Shown here: piece by piece, positions 24,371 to 36,992 of the stretch
How positions within the stretch are numbered: the stretch's first letter is position 1
Layout: each line of letters starts with the position of its first letter
DNA from: Rachycentron canadum
Lineage: Eukaryota > Chordata > Actinopteri > Carangiformes > Rachycentridae
Length of the DNA: 64,000 nt
NCBI GenBank assembly: GCA_038496675.1
Contig: CM076652.1
Coordinates: 8,739,662 to 8,803,661, forward strand
Reading direction: 5' to 3'
The notes under the pieces: model-generated
Database searches by the model: none
The model's input: the letters and a program-made list of their open reading frames with translations, nothing else
Told to the model about the DNA's origin: nothing
Translations under genes and position numbers: made by a program

Positions 24371-25049
24371 AATTCCAGTCGTGACTGACCAGTTGTTTGT
24401 TATGTTGGCTAGTGCATTCGCTCACTGGTATGGTTCGTGCTCCTTCCTAACTACAAGAGTAGTTGGTGGAATCAGTCTTCAAGTGCAGTTTGGCAAGTCT
24501 TTGTAGGTTTTAACTAGTCATCAAGTATGTCCCAAGCCTCGGGCCTCCATCAAGGGAGGCGTACTTGAGTAATTCAAATTTCACAGTTGGCATTAAACGT
24601 TTGAAAATAAAAGCAAAGTATTGCCTCTGCCAGCTAACATTGTGTGGGATAAATTGACTTTTGACACTAGAAACCTGTGCAGTGGGATGAAAGTAAGGTC
24701 AGAGGGTTTGAAGCAACATCTCTAGCTGTAGACGAGCTAACAGGAACGAATGGCTTCGGTTTGTCATCAGCAGTCTGGAGGCTTGCAAACCACCCCTGTG
24801 GGAGTACAGGTCTGCAATTGGAATACATCAGTATAGTTGTTGGATTCATTCAATAGCGCTGGGTTGTACAAAATAATGCATAATTGATGAATTGTGATGC
24901 ATGTGGAATGAGCATATGGAACATGTGTCTGGCATGTACATCATGCATGAATTTCATACGGTTGACTCCAGAGAATGGGATTAATGAATTATTTCATTAA
25001 GCAGCAAATTTCTATTGATATAGCGATTTTGTCTTTCTTTTGTCATAAC

Positions 25050-25070
25050 TTTTTTTTTTTTTTTTTTTTT
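25050..25070. repeat. Poly(T) tract
   Basis: An uninterrupted run of 21 T. A second run of about 20 T lies at 25827-25846. No retroposed body was recognised next to either. Confidence 0.95.
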
Positions 25071-25370
25071 ATTGTTCACTGCGATGTATTTTGCATTTAT
25101 TTTGCATTCTGCATCCCTCCACCCTGAGTCCATCTGTTTATTTAACTCCCACACATAAACTCATCTTAGACACAGAGATCATGGAGAATTAAGGGGAAAG
25201 GGATGGAATCTTCCTGAAAATAAAAATATTTATCTCACAGGCTGTCATTATTGTAAACATACACAACCCTGAGATATGTAGGGGCTAAATGTTTAAGGCG
25301 TACCTAATAATTTTCTTCTCCTTTAAAGATGGAGAGTCAAAACACACTCACAAACTTCTTCTGTCTTCTT

Positions 25371-25378
25371 TGACGTCA
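25371..25378. promoter_or_regulatory. Full palindromic CRE motif
   Basis: TGACGTCA, the complete cAMP-response element. It stands alone with no promoter context visible, and one such 8-mer is expected by chance about once per 64 kb. Confidence 0.2.
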
Positions 25379-25452
25379 TTTCAACGCAGATATACAATCT
25401 TGTGCATCAGAATTGTTGCAGGGGAGTTGAATAGCATGCACACCCTCGGTGT

Positions 25453-25495
25453 CAAAAAACAATACAAAACAATACAAAACAAAACAAAACGAAAA
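25453..25495. repeat. A-rich (AAAAC/ATACAAAAC) tandem tract
   Basis: Repeated AATACAAAAC decamers followed by AAAAC pentamers. It makes a spurious Lys/Gln-rich frame on the plus strand. Confidence 0.85.
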
Positions 25496-26032
25496 GAGCG
25501 TAAATGGAAAGCGTTTAAGCCACCCTTGCCACCCTGGTGACAAAGCAGAACCTTGCTGCAGGGTGCGCAGGCCAGCCATAATGTTTAAAGATTTGCTTTC
25601 CTCTCTTTGCCCAATGAGAGACTAATCGACAATCATCAGGATGGGTTTGCCTGAGGGTCCTCACACAGTATCTCCCCCTTCTTCTAACTCTCATTTTCTA
25701 CATGCCACGTTTTCCCGATGAGAAAGCCATCTGTTCCATGGGTGCTACGTATTTTGAGGAGCAAGCATCTCTCCTATAAACAAAAGGTTTATTGCTGATA
25801 ACTGTTGCAGATAAAGCTGCGAAATGTTTTTTTTTTTTTTTTTTTTAACCAATTTGTCAAAGCAGTAAACCATAAAAATCTCTGTTCCATTAAGTTTTAT
25901 TTCTTGTCGTTGTTTGTGTCTTGCCACAGCAGGAACTTTTAATTGGCCTATTTTAATTTTACTCTTGTTCCTTTGGCCACATCCATCTCAAATTCTTCAC
26001 TGTTGGAAGGAGCCCACATAAATTCAGTAATA

Positions 26033-26033
<1 letters not shown>

Positions 26034-26080
<47 letters not shown>

Positions 26081-26100
26081 CACACACACCTCACACACAG
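26034..26100. repeat. (AC)n microsatellite with CT interruptions
   Basis: About 22 pure AC units (to 26078), then CTCACACACAC blocks repeated twice at the 3' end. Confidence 0.97.
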
Positions 26101-27040
26101 AAAGAAAACAACATTATTAATTTAACTCTGACCAGCAACATTAAATATATTTGGCAGTGCCTCGCACTTCTCATCATCTCAATTTGTGGCCCATCCCACA
26201 GTCATCTCCTAAGTGGTAAAGTATCATAGCCGCAGTGGTGATTTTTTTTTTTTTTCCACCCGTGGCAAAGTGTGGCTTTCACAGATAAATGACGCCGGGG
26301 AAGTTGTCTGTCAGGCTGATGAGATGAAACTGAGCCGCCGTAACTCTTCCTCACACAGAGCACCCTGAACCTTGGCACACAGCTGACCCCTGAACTCTTT
26401 CTAACAGAGACAGCATATGTGTATGATGTGTGTGTGTAAAAGGGGCTACAGAAGAAATTGAAGTTTAGAGGCAGTTCATGTTGTCTAAATTGTCTGTTAA
26501 AGTAGAGCTGACAAATTGTGACTCAAGGTGAAATAATGAACCGTTGAGGCTGATGATTGCTTCCTTCATATGTGAAAACAGTAAATGGAAATTTTAAGAT
26601 GTACCAGCAAGCTAAATGGAAACAAGCACTTTATTACTATCACCCTGACATCCCCAACTCTATCCCCTCTCTGTTCTATTTCCAATTGAAGATGGGCTCT
26701 GTACTGTAGCTATGATGGCACCTTTTTTCACTCTCCATGTAGAAAGTAATTGCATGGTTATAGCTGTCCATTGAATTCTGTCCGGCCTCTTATGATTCAG
26801 CTTGTGCAGGAGCCTCCAGGCGTGGATCTCATCATTCAGCAATGCCACACAGTTTGGCTCACTGCCACAGCCTACAGTAGCCCCCACCACCCTGCTCCAC
26901 CTCAACTTCCACACACATCAGACTGCAATCAGAGCATGGCCAAGCCGCCCACCGTCTTAAATTACACAGCAATTCACTCTGATAAGTACCTGCGCCTTAG
27001 TCATGCAAATCTCTGAAGAAACACTTTGGTTTCCCAACAG

Positions 27041-27305
27041 GACTGGAAGAGCAGAATAGCAGAGCCAAAGTTAAGCCATCTGCCCAGCCCAAGATCCCCC
27101 TGTTTTCCGTTTGTCATTTTCACATCCCCGTGGTGCCAGAAGAACTGTCTGCATGTGCGCACGTTAGCTCAAGCATCCACGCTGCTCGTATACTCCGTGG
27201 AAGGGGATCTGCTTTGGCTCCTCGCCAGCATTCCTGGGCCGAGGCGTCATGCCCTCTATGCATGTCCGTCCTGCTGTGAGCGATCGCGTGAAGAGGTGAA
27301 ACTGG
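27041..27305 (+). other. GC-richer block with open frames on both strands
   Basis: A moderate acceptor (TTTGGTTTCCCAACAG, ending at 27040) starts a frame open to 27349, with possible donors AGAG|GTGAAA at 27296 and CTGG|GTGAGA at 27306. The minus strand is also open in two frames across the same bases (27164-27442 and 27256-27570). This points to a local base-composition effect rather than a clear exon. No domain was recognised in either direction. Confidence 0.15.
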
Positions 27306-27349
27306 GTGAGACTGAGGCACGACGACAATGCAAAGAGACGAGGGACTGA

Positions 27350-29480
27350 GAGTCCGATCTTACCGATGCAGCTGTCGAGGATTTGGAAAGTGAAGTTTTC
27401 TCCCCTCCAGCAATGTAGAGCAGGATTAAAGCTGGACGGCACTTATTGTGGAGAGGCTTTGGCCTGAGAAACCTTGTGCCTGGGCAGAGGAGAGGAAACG
27501 AGGGAGGGAATGATGGCGGGAAGAGATTGATCTGAACTGATAGATATGGAGGGACAGCTGTTGGGGGCAAAAATCCTACTGAGGAAAAAAGAGAAGGGAA
27601 GGAGCGATAGAAAGAAGAAGAATGAGGGGGAAGGTATGCAGAGTCATTTTTATAGATGGTCTTTTGGATTACCCTTGGGGCTGTGTTAACACAGCAGAGT
27701 CAGCAGTATGGCAACTGCAGTATACACTAGATTTCTTACACCTACCTTCAAACACACGTAGAGAGGGTTGTGAGGCACTGGTGAGACATGTATTTGAAAC
27801 TCAAAGCTTAGCCAAGGAGCAATCAGTCGTCTGTCAGCTCCGTAAACGAAGGAGTGATACCTTCATTTTTAGCAGAATGTGCTTCGTTCCACGTCTTGTC
27901 GTTTCAATTTCGCCGTCCCCTACCCAAACTGTATATGGAACAGAGATTAAGCATTGTAGTGTCTCAATTCATGTATTTGTGCAAGAAAAGCAGATTGAGT
28001 GTAGAATGGATGGGATGCTCTCTGCAGCATGTTGTTCATAATCCTTACAGGGTGTTAAACCTAGAATGGCATAATACACAGAGGCACATTAAACCTCAAA
28101 AAAAAAAAAAAAGCCACATTGTTGCGCGTCACACTAATTTTGGTAAATGTGTCGCAACTGGACTTTTGGCATAAGAATAAACGTATTATTCAAATCAATC
28201 TCATCAGAGGAGTCAGCAGCATACCCTCTGTGGGGGTGAGGGGTATTCTCAGCCAAGTGTTGTCCATCTTTTAGACTGTCTAAATCCTTTTCATTAAAAA
28301 CCTTTTATATTGACATGTAATCTTGAACGTTTTGTATTATCCAGAGTCGTGGTGCCCAGTACGTTGTGCCTCCGGGCTTGTCCGGCAGCCCCGCATTTCA
28401 TGAACACTTGTCTTCCTCAGCAAGAGGAAAGCCAGACGTTCTCAGCTGACTTGCCGATGTGTGCCAGCGCTGGCCGACATCGCCTCATTCACAGCTGTGC
28501 GAGCTCTGTATACGCCACAGCTGCAGGGTGCTGCTCTCTCCCATGAGACAAATGATACCCCATTACCACACACAGCACAGCAGCGGCTTTTCAACGCCTC
28601 TGCCGCTGCTTTCTTATTAAAACAAGGTTATTTGTTTTCGTGGCCTGTCATTGCAAGGCCACATTTTGTACTCCCAATCTGTAAGAAAATCCTGGAACAG
28701 CCAAAAGTGTTCTCTCTTCATTTTAACTCCTTTTTTTTTTTTTTTCCCCTCACGAACAGAGGACTGTGTGTTGGAATGCCAAGGTCAGCTTTCTTCCCTT
28801 TCTGGATCTTGAAGAAGTGTTTGAATGGTAACATGCAAACACCCACAAAGCTGTGAGAAGACCCCGAGTGTCCACAGTGTAAAACCAAATGCCGTGTATG
28901 TCTCTCAAGAAAGCTAGCAATCCTTGTGGTAGCTGCAGGATCTCACTGAGCACAATCACTTGTACACACATGCTCCACATACAGATACAAACAGGGTAAA
29001 GAGCCACAGATGGTAAATATAGCTCGCTGGGAGTGAGTGATCACATCTCGAGCCAAATTACACTCTGTTTATAGCCATAGGAACATCACTAACTCTGCTC
29101 TATGATGCCTGATGACCAGAAACCCACATCTATCTCCTGAGCATGACTTATTGTGGAAATGTTGTTCCATCGCTCCGCTAAATGAACGCTGACAGCCATC
29201 TTTTTTTTTTTTTTCTTTTTTTTTCATGGCCACTGTTTAGAATTGGCTGTCCGGTTGGCTGTGTACAGCCCCCAGGGGAACAGGAAGGAGGAAAGCTTGT
29301 AATGATGAGGAGTAATGAAGTAATGTAATTATATTTGTCTTGTTACACAGTGTGTCAATGGAGCCCTAATTAATTCTGCCCGCTAATGGGAGGAACAAAC
29401 TGTCTTGTTTTGTGTCACTCTTTGGTTTGTTCTGCTTTCGTTCTGTACAGCGGTTGTCACATTCCTGCTCTATTGATCAT
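27350..29480. other. Non-coding stretch
   Basis: The longest frame is 139 codons at 27622-28041 on the plus strand; it has no domain, signal peptide or codon bias and no clear splice sites. An A-run lies at 28098-28112, and T-runs near 28731-28745 and 29201-29225. Confidence 0.55.
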
Positions 29481-29486
29481 TTTGTG

Positions 29487-29604
29487 TTTTTTTTTTTTTT
29501 TCTTTTCTTTCTTTTCTTTCTTCATCTTTCTTGTTATCGGTTATCTGTTTGCCTATTATCCATCAGTGCTCACCTTCTGTCTCACACACACACACACACA
29601 CACA
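29487..29604. repeat. T-rich CTTTT tract followed by a (CA)n array
   Basis: About 15 T, then repeated TCTTTTCTTTC units to about 29525, and a (CA)11 array at 29583-29604. These give spurious Phe- and His/Thr-rich frames. Confidence 0.9.
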
Positions 29605-30392
29605 AACATTCTGCTTTAGCTACCTACCTTCTCTCTTTTTCTCTCTGTTGTGCCTGACCACCCAGCCACTCAGTGCTTTTCACTCCATGTCTGACTTTAG
29701 TTTTTTTTGTCGCAGTATCTTTTGATAGAAATTGAAAACCCTGAAGCCAATTCATTCTGTTTTGTCCTCGCCTTTAAATCCTTTATACGATAAATGTGTT
29801 TGTACTGAAAAAGCTCTTGAAAAGATTGGGAGGGGGGCGTTCGCATAGTAAGACAATCCTGCCTGGCAAAGTAAGGTTCACGTCTGACTGGAGGGATACA
29901 GTGTACACTAGTTGTTCCCTGTCAATCAGGCTCAAAAGCGTCAGGCACTGTGCTTGAATAGACATTGACATTGCTATGTCCCCCCTGACAAAATGTTGAA
30001 ATTGAAGACATATCAAACTACCATCGCTGTCCTTGTGGGGAACATCACTGTGCCAGCGAGTTTGGCTCTCTTAGTCACCACTGTCCTTTGCTGAGCTATT
30101 TGCGACAGCTTCAATAACAGATAGAGGGAAACTTTAGCCACCATTCCTCACAATAAAATGGAAATGAAAGCATCGGCTGTGCCCTCGTAAGTCATCCTGT
30201 GGGGAGAAAAGTGACCCCTCTTGTACGAGTCAAGACGCTAAATCAGCGTGCAGACACCCCACCTGCACCACTCATCTGAAGGTGCTTCTGGAGAGACATC
30301 ATTCATGCTGGAGAGCAAGAGCAGGGCTTTGATATTCTGTGTACCCTGCCTTGGCCGAGCAGCTCTGTATATCCACGTTTTTGTTTTTTGTA

Positions 30393-30395
<3 letters not shown>

Positions 30396-30453
<58 letters not shown>
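30396..30453. repeat. (GT)n microsatellite
   Basis: About 28 GT units, flanked 5' by TACAC and 3' by GGTGTTTG. Produces spurious Val/Cys frames on the plus strand and Thr/His on the minus. Confidence 0.98.
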
Positions 30454-30456
<3 letters not shown>

Positions 30457-31036
30457 TTTGATCTCAGTTGCGTACTTGATAAAGACAGTGCTGAGAGATA
30501 AAGAAAGAGAATCGCATATGTGCTCTGCAACATAGGCGTGAAATGGACAAGCGCATTTTTTTCTTTGAGGACTCGCCCTTTCACCTCAACACGTTGGCCC
30601 GTGTTCGTGTCGCAACTGCTTTCTGCTGCAGTGTGCAAGGTCACACTTTAAGAGCTTTATTGTCTTGACTAAGCCTCAGACCCAGCTGGCCATTCTGTAA
30701 AAATCACAGGATGCTGGTGTGTAAACTGCTGTAAACACGCTGCGCCCGAGGTTGTGCTGCGGTCGCTCTTCAAATTTTAATAACAACTCCAGGCTGGTCG
30801 GATACAAGCCTAAGTTTTTATTTTCCTGTTTTATTGTTTGAATAAGCTTGTTTCTCCAGGACATTGTAACTCACAGAAGTGGGTTGAGGGAAAACGAGCT
30901 TGCACAAGAGAGTTCACTGGTTGATTAATTTAGTAAATGAAGGAGCAAATAAATAAAACGCAATGAACATAAAAATGATATTTTGAACACAGACAGAAAA
31001 GCCAGAAACTAAATGATTTGTTGTGTGCTGTTACAG

Positions 31037-31102
31037 ACATTTGACCTCCAAAGCCTGAGGTGCAGACAGTCTTTCTTCCTGCCTCTCGCTCTCCAAGGAA
31101 AG
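31037..31102 (+). other. Candidate 66-nt exon
   Basis: An acceptor (GTGTGCTGTTACAG) ends at 31036 and a consensus donor, GAAAG|GTAAGA, begins at 31103. The length is a multiple of three and only one frame is open; it reads TFDLQSLRCRQSFFLP followed by LALQGK. The donor is one of the best in the window. The peptide is not recognised. Confidence 0.2.
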
Positions 31103-31109
31103 GTAAGAT

Positions 31110-33850
31110 TTCTGCTTTAACCTGCCACACCCCTCCTCCATCTGCTGTGACAATCTGTTAACATTGCAGCAAAATGAAATGGAGAACCTTTATTTATCCA
31201 GGAGGGTTTGATATCATTCCTTCTTGAATATCTCTTGTGTATTGCTGTGTTTATTCAATAATTGCCCTTTGGAAGGAAAAGCACTTCAGCACACATCAAC
31301 TCAAACATTTCTTTACATTCCCACACCATCACATCTGGGACCGCTCTGCAAACAGACTTGATTAGGATACAGATTTAGCGAGATGGTTGTTGTCCAGGTT
31401 GCCGAGGTTAGAGCCGAGCTTCACAGAGGTGTGGGGGCAAAGCGTACGAGGCGCATTGATAACCACCCAGAACACCATGCTGCATGGTACCCGTGCTTCA
31501 AAGAGAAACGCTGCTTAAAGTGGCTAACTAAAATTAGCCGGGCAACAGATAACCTGTGCCTTGAGATCAAAGCTGGGCTGAACCGTTAGGCTCTTTGACG
31601 GCGCCTGTGGTGGCAGAGCCTGTAGAAGGAGGAATGCGGAGCAGGAGAACACAGAGATGGGCAGTGAGTGAGCGAGGCTACAGTGCTATTCATGCGAGGG
31701 ATAAGTGTTAAAGAGGCCCCCGTATCGAGGTGTAAAGTTCCAGGGCAGGAGATTATTTATGGGTTCTTTGGACCGAAGGGGTCAAAGTTTCTTGTGTTGC
31801 ATGACTTGCTCTCACTCCTGCAGCGCACCTCTGATCCCCAGAAATCTAAGCATCCTGCACTTGGCTTTACAATCAGCAGGGTTTTTGATTATTATATATC
31901 TATATATCTCTATGATTGAGTGCCTGTGTGAGAGACAGATCTTTCCCAGTATGACTCTCTACTCAAACTGTTTCTAGAACATTTTCTTTTTGCACGATGA
32001 TCATTTGAAGCTAAGTTGGGGATAACATCTACTACCTTGTGTACACTCTCAGATAAATGCAGTGGCATAGAAGTATAAAGTTGCATAAAATGAAAATAAG
32101 ATAAGTAGAAAGAACGAGTACCTCAAAATTATGCAGTTTTTGTCCAGTAAACACCCTCCACCACTGTCAGGTCCTAGCTGCTCAGTGCAGCTGAGCTCCA
32201 CTAACACTTTTAAGTAGCCTTAATTTCCGTAAATCCTTTTTTTTTTAATGATCAAGTGTATTTCTTCTTGAAGGGTCAATATACTGTTAATCATGCCATC
32301 TTCCTATTGATTTCCTGCTGTAATTAAGCATTAGCAGCAGATTACAGACACCCTTTTGTTGCAGATCAAACAACATTTTTAATTGAATTACTCCACTGAA
32401 TTACGTAAATCTAGCAATGTGAAAATAGCAGTTTCATGTTATTCTAAGCTTTGACTAAGATTTCTATTGTGAATAATGGATTAACAAGTAATCATTTTGA
32501 TAATCATTTGTATTTAATTGGAGGGGCTCTCCCCCTGCCTCAGTTTGCAAAGCTTATATATTATTTAGATAGCGGCGCAAGATCATGGAAAATCAGATGA
32601 TAGTCTTCCATGTTTTGCAATACTGTCTGCAGGGGAAATATTGCATTTTCAGTTGTGTGTTGTTCACAGTGCTGCTTTGTCTGTGACAACTCCAGCATGA
32701 CTTTTTTACATGCCTTTCAGACTGTCTGAAATTGAATCTGTATCGACATCTTTGGAACCAGCTGCATCCTGCTTGTCTCGTTCTCATCACGGAAGGCTTT
32801 AGAGAGTTTCTGTGCAGCAGAACAAGACAGAGAGAGAATGAGGGAACTAAATAATGTTCTCTTCAACTGGCCATTTGCTCATATTGACAGACAAGGACAC
32901 ACACAAGTATGTCTCACAACCTTTCAGCCGGGGGTAACTGCTCCTTCGGGTCTCTCTGACCACTAGTGGCCTTGCAGCATAGTACAGAGAGGTCAACATA
33001 CCGGGAGAGTGAAGATTTGTGTGTGTGTTTGTCGGGGTGGAGGGGGGGGTGTTATTGATATACCTCCTGTTGTACTTGCTGAAAGATACTGACTGATGCT
33101 ATTCTGCCAGTGAACCATTTACATATTTATTTCCCCGGCCAAACAGCACCACACGCACCGGTGGCCACTGGAGACTGTAGTATATGCCTGTCTTTAATTG
33201 GCTATTGATTGACTCTGCTATGGCAGAGGGAGACAATAAATTACCGCCTGCTTGAGAGAGGGAGGTAGCACGCAAGTTGAGTGTGGGGCTGTCGGTGAGT
33301 GTCAAATCTGTGGCTGCATTATTTATATATCGCTGGTTTTTATTTATGTTGCAAGTCGGTGACGCAATACACGTTGGAACAATGGCAACGGAAGGCTCCC
33401 TCTTGGACACAGTTTGTTTGCATAGGTCAGTGCACATTGGATCTGTTTGGAAAGATGGTGCAAGCGGGCAGAGAGAGGCAGGAAGGCTGACCGATTTAGT
33501 CTTTCAGCGCCTCCATTTGACAGGAAATTGCTTCCTCTACTACAGCCTTGATTGTCAGCATAAATAATGTAACATAATGTATGCATGTGCAATTGTTTAC
33601 ATGCATGCTTGCATATAGGGGTGTGTGGGGTGTTGTCTGGCAATATATATATGATGATCTGCTCCTCTGAACAAATTTAAATGAAAGGTTTTAGGTTGCA
33701 CCTGACAAATGTTCATTGCTGCTGTCTAATAATAAGCCTGCATATGACTGTTGTATTAGGTAGGGAGAGATATTATTCTGCCTGTATGATGTTGGCTCAT
33801 AAGAGCATTCTTGCAAAAGAGACAAGTCCTATCTTATTCTTTAAAAAAGA
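31110..33850. other. Non-coding stretch
   Basis: No supported gene. A short AT-rich (TATATCTATATATC) patch lies at 31891-31914, a palindrome CCACTAGTGG at 32960-32969, and a G-rich patch (GGGGTGGAGGGGGGGG) at 33034-33049. Confidence 0.55.
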
Positions 33851-33858
33851 AAATTTAT

Positions 33859-33878
33859 TATATATATATATATATATA
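33859..33878. repeat. (TA)n repeat at the left gap edge
   Basis: About ten TA units ending 10 bases before the run of N. A matching (AT)n run opens the sequence on the other side of the gap. Confidence 0.95.
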
Positions 33879-33888
33879 GTCTCTTATA

Positions 33889-34267
33889 NNNNNNNNNNNN
33901 NNNNNNNNNNNNNNNNNNNNNNNNNNNNNNNNNNNNNNNNNNNNNNNNNNNNNNNNNNNNNNNNNNNNNNNNNNNNNNNNNNNNNNNNNNNNNNNNNNNN
34001 NNNNNNNNNNNNNNNNNNNNNNNNNNNNNNNNNNNNNNNNNNNNNNNNNNNNNNNNNNNNNNNNNNNNNNNNNNNNNNNNNNNNNNNNNNNNNNNNNNNN
34101 NNNNNNNNNNNNNNNNNNNNNNNNNNNNNNNNNNNNNNNNNNNNNNNNNNNNNNNNNNNNNNNNNNNNNNNNNNNNNNNNNNNNNNNNNNNNNNNNNNNN
34201 NNNNNNNNNNNNNNNNNNNNNNNNNNNNNNNNNNNNNNNNNNNNNNNNNNNNNNNNNNNNNNNNNNN
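33889..34267. other. Assembly gap (379 N)
   Basis: Unresolved bases. AT dinucleotide repeats border both sides, so the gap most likely lies within or across a long AT array or hairpin that assembly or sequencing could not pass. Frames that run through it are artefacts. Confidence 0.99.
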
Positions 34268-34286
34268 NNNNNNNNNNATATATATA
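34268..34286. repeat. (AT)n repeat at the right gap edge
   Basis: About nine AT units that start immediately after the last N and run into a T-rich stretch. Confidence 0.95.
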
Positions 34287-34815
34287 TATATATATAATTT
34301 TTTTTATTATTACCTCAACAAAAATAAAATGAATTGTTACGTATAAATACTGCACTGTGAATCCTTACCTAAAGCTCTAACTATTACTACACATTCTCAG
34401 CCAATGAAGCCATGGACTATGCTATGCTATTTGCATCGCAGCACAATGCAGTGTCACTCACAAATTACCACACACAAATTCTCCCACAGAGGTTAAACGG
34501 CCACACACTCACTCACAGACACACACAGACCTCGCAGACACTTCAACCTCTTGATTGTTTCTTCAACCTGTTGCTATGTTCGCTCGCTCAGCCAGTTCGT
34601 CTCTTCGAAACTGCTTAATTTAAACAAGCTGGCGGAGCCAGAGGAATCTGTGAGCAGAATTCCATAGCTCCATCATCCTCCAACCGCGCTGACTCTCTAG
34701 GCTGGGAACTATCTCGGGAATGTCCCCTCCTGCTGTGTTGCACACATCCAGGTCCTGTTCTGGTAAATGCCATCTGGCTCAGATGGGCTTTGATGGTAGC
34801 CTTGCATGGGGAATA

Positions 34816-34850
34816 CGTGTGTGTGTTGTGTATGTGTGTGCGTGTGTGCT
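34816..34850. repeat. Imperfect (GT)n tract
   Basis: GT units interrupted by TGTTG, TATG and GCG; too degenerate to be a long pure array. Confidence 0.8.
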
Positions 34851-35005
34851 GTACGAGGATGTGTGCATGTTTGTGTGAATTCTGATAGGCAGCCAGCTCG
34901 GGTATTGATCTGTAGCCATTCCGACTGGAGCCCAAAGGGCAGGCTCTATCATCTGTCAGTCTACTGAGAAGGGCATTACGGCTGCGCTAATCTTATATCA
35001 CTAAT

Positions 35006-35006
<1 letters not shown>

Positions 35007-35046
<40 letters not shown>

Positions 35047-35104
35047 CGAGAGAGCGAGAGAGCGAGAGAGCGAGAGAGCGAGCGAGCGAGCGAGAGAGCG
35101 AGAG

Positions 35105-35145
<41 letters not shown>
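35007..35145. repeat. Structured (GA)n array with AGAGAGCG higher-order units
   Basis: Pure AG arrays flank a core made of five AGAGAGCG octamers (35041-35080), three AGCG tetramers (35081-35092) and two more AGAGAGCG octamers (35093-35108). The plus strand is almost wholly purine. It yields long spurious Ser/Leu/Arg-repeat frames on the minus strand. Confidence 0.97.
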
Positions 35146-35147
<2 letters not shown>

Positions 35148-36586
35148 TGAGGGGGCCAGAAAGATAGAGCAAGGATGATAGAATGATACAGTGTGTATGT
35201 TAACATGAGTGTGTGCTGTGTGTTGTTGAGTGTTCAACCAACCCTCCACACACTCCTCCATGGCCTTTGTTGATTGAGACAAACAGATCCTCTTTTAGGA
35301 CCCGCGGGTGAAGGCAACACTCAGCGCTGACCTTTTCACCTCCATGACCACCCACGTGCATCATCAACCCCCACCCCTCCCTTACTGCTAGCTCCCGGCA
35401 GCTCTTTCCACACCTCAGTGACAACACAATTACACATCACACAGACAGCATACAACACTGATACACATCAAGTAAATTACACGCACCTAAGCAGCCACGC
35501 ATGTATATGTATGTGCTCAATACGCACATGCACAAAGCCCTTGGGACAAATAAATCATAATCAAGTGTGGAGCATATCGCAGCTCTACTCATAATGACTG
35601 CAAAGTGACTTCAAAGGTTACAATATCTCTAAGATAGATAAGGCTGTGAAACTGAGCTGATCCAAATGCCTTTTTACTTCTTAAGACCTTAAGTCATTGT
35701 TTTCTGTTTTATCTTTGTCCAAAGTCTATTTTATTCAGTCTCCCTCATTGTTGTCTTCATTCACAGGCCTCTGGTATAAAATCCATCCATTGTAATCATG
35801 ACTGAGATTAGTTTTGATTTTAAGTTTTCCGAAATGCAACAGGCCCTGTGTTGTGTGGAGATAGACACAGCTTATTGTATTGACAAAATCCAAGGTCGTT
35901 GCAACTAGCCTTGCATGACTCCGCTCCATCGTGCTCCTTCAAAGTGATTATTCCATTACTCTAAATCTTCTAAATCTGTTCCCACCACACATTTAACATG
36001 CTGATGGCTTTCCGTGTGGCTTCAGTTTAAATGTTTCATGACACCAACCTCAGAGAGTGGGAGCCGCCGATACCAGTAAAGCAGGACTGCTAAAAATGCA
36101 TAGACAGAAGCCCATTTGTATTTGTTTGTCTGTTACCTTTTTACCCCATTAATTGACTAAATGTCCTGTCTGTCCACTGGCACATGCCTTTCGTGCTTGA
36201 TTTGGAAAACTAAATATGTTGAAAAAGAGAAATTTCTGTATAAAAGAAGGTTTGTTGTTGTGTCTGGCAAACAGTCATGTCACTGTCCTGAATCAACCTT
36301 ACAAGAAGTCACTTATGTAACAGCTGAAAAAGAGATTTGATTTGGCAGAAAAAACAAACACTTTAGAAATCTTTGTTTTCATTGGATTGTTGTAAGATGA
36401 TGTAAGATTAAAACACCCTGAGAAATAATCTAAGTTAAACTCCATTATGTGTCACTGTAATTGCTATCGTTATTTGCTAGTTTAATACCAAACATAATTC
36501 TGCTCTCTAAGAGCTGCCTCCAGCAGTGGAAGGTGACCCTCTTGCTTTGCTTCGATTTCTATCACGTCTTTTCTTCTGCTGAAGTT

Positions 36587-36612
36587 AGCATGCTAGCTAG
36601 CCAGCTAGCCAA
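36587..36612. repeat. GCTAGC palindromic cluster
   Basis: GTTAGCATGCTAGCTAGCCAGCTAGCC-like stretch with overlapping GCTAGC palindromes. Such words are common in fish DNA-transposon remnants, but no terminal repeats were found here. Confidence 0.4.
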
Positions 36613-36957
36613 GGTCTGGTCACACTGTTTCATCGCTTTTCAATATCGAGTCACTGAGATTTCATTCTTCCTTGAGGAAGTAGTGCTCCTTAGAAGGTGT
36701 ATCATAATGGCTTGTATTGCAAACTCAACAATGGTTGAAGCTCTCCTCGTGTAAACAGCTGTTAATGCTAACTATGTAGAAATAAGGGAAAGGTGCAATT
36801 TAGCTTCAGTTATATTTGGGAAATTTCATATCAATAATTTTTTGCTTTTCCATTGCTCATGCAAAGAATTTATCCAGAAGGCTTCATCAATAACAATAGC
36901 TTCATTAATAACACTTAATGTGATTTCAGATTTATGTACACCATCACATGCAGGTTA

Positions 36958-36992
36958 TTTATATATATATATAATTTTTTTTTTTTTTTTTT
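36958..36992. repeat. (TA)n then poly(T)
   Basis: About eight TA units followed by 18 T and a short C-run. Confidence 0.9.

Larger units (their letters stand above)
21000..25040. other. Non-coding stretch
   Basis: No supported gene. It contains a short (ATT)n run, a T16C7 tract at 21915-21937 and a perfect 10-bp inverted repeat at 24345-24370, listed separately. Open frames are short and without codon bias. Confidence 0.55.

Noticed and set aside
27622..28041. 139-codon plus frame
   Set aside because: No recognisable domain, ordinary third-base composition, no convincing splice sites; compatible with chance.
32461..32520. Second copy of the GATTAATCGA-type repeat
   Set aside because: Only a short GATTAACAAGTAATCATTTTGATAATC word is shared; too little to call.
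32960..32969. CCACTAGTGG as a CTCF site
   Set aside because: Fits only about 12 of 14 core positions, including a mismatch at a key G; better described as a short palindrome.
33681..34355. Frames of 221 and 165 codons
   Set aside because: They exist only because the run of N is translated as open.
34976..35282. Ser/Leu/Arg-repeat frames on the minus strand
   Set aside because: Pure products of the (GA)n array.
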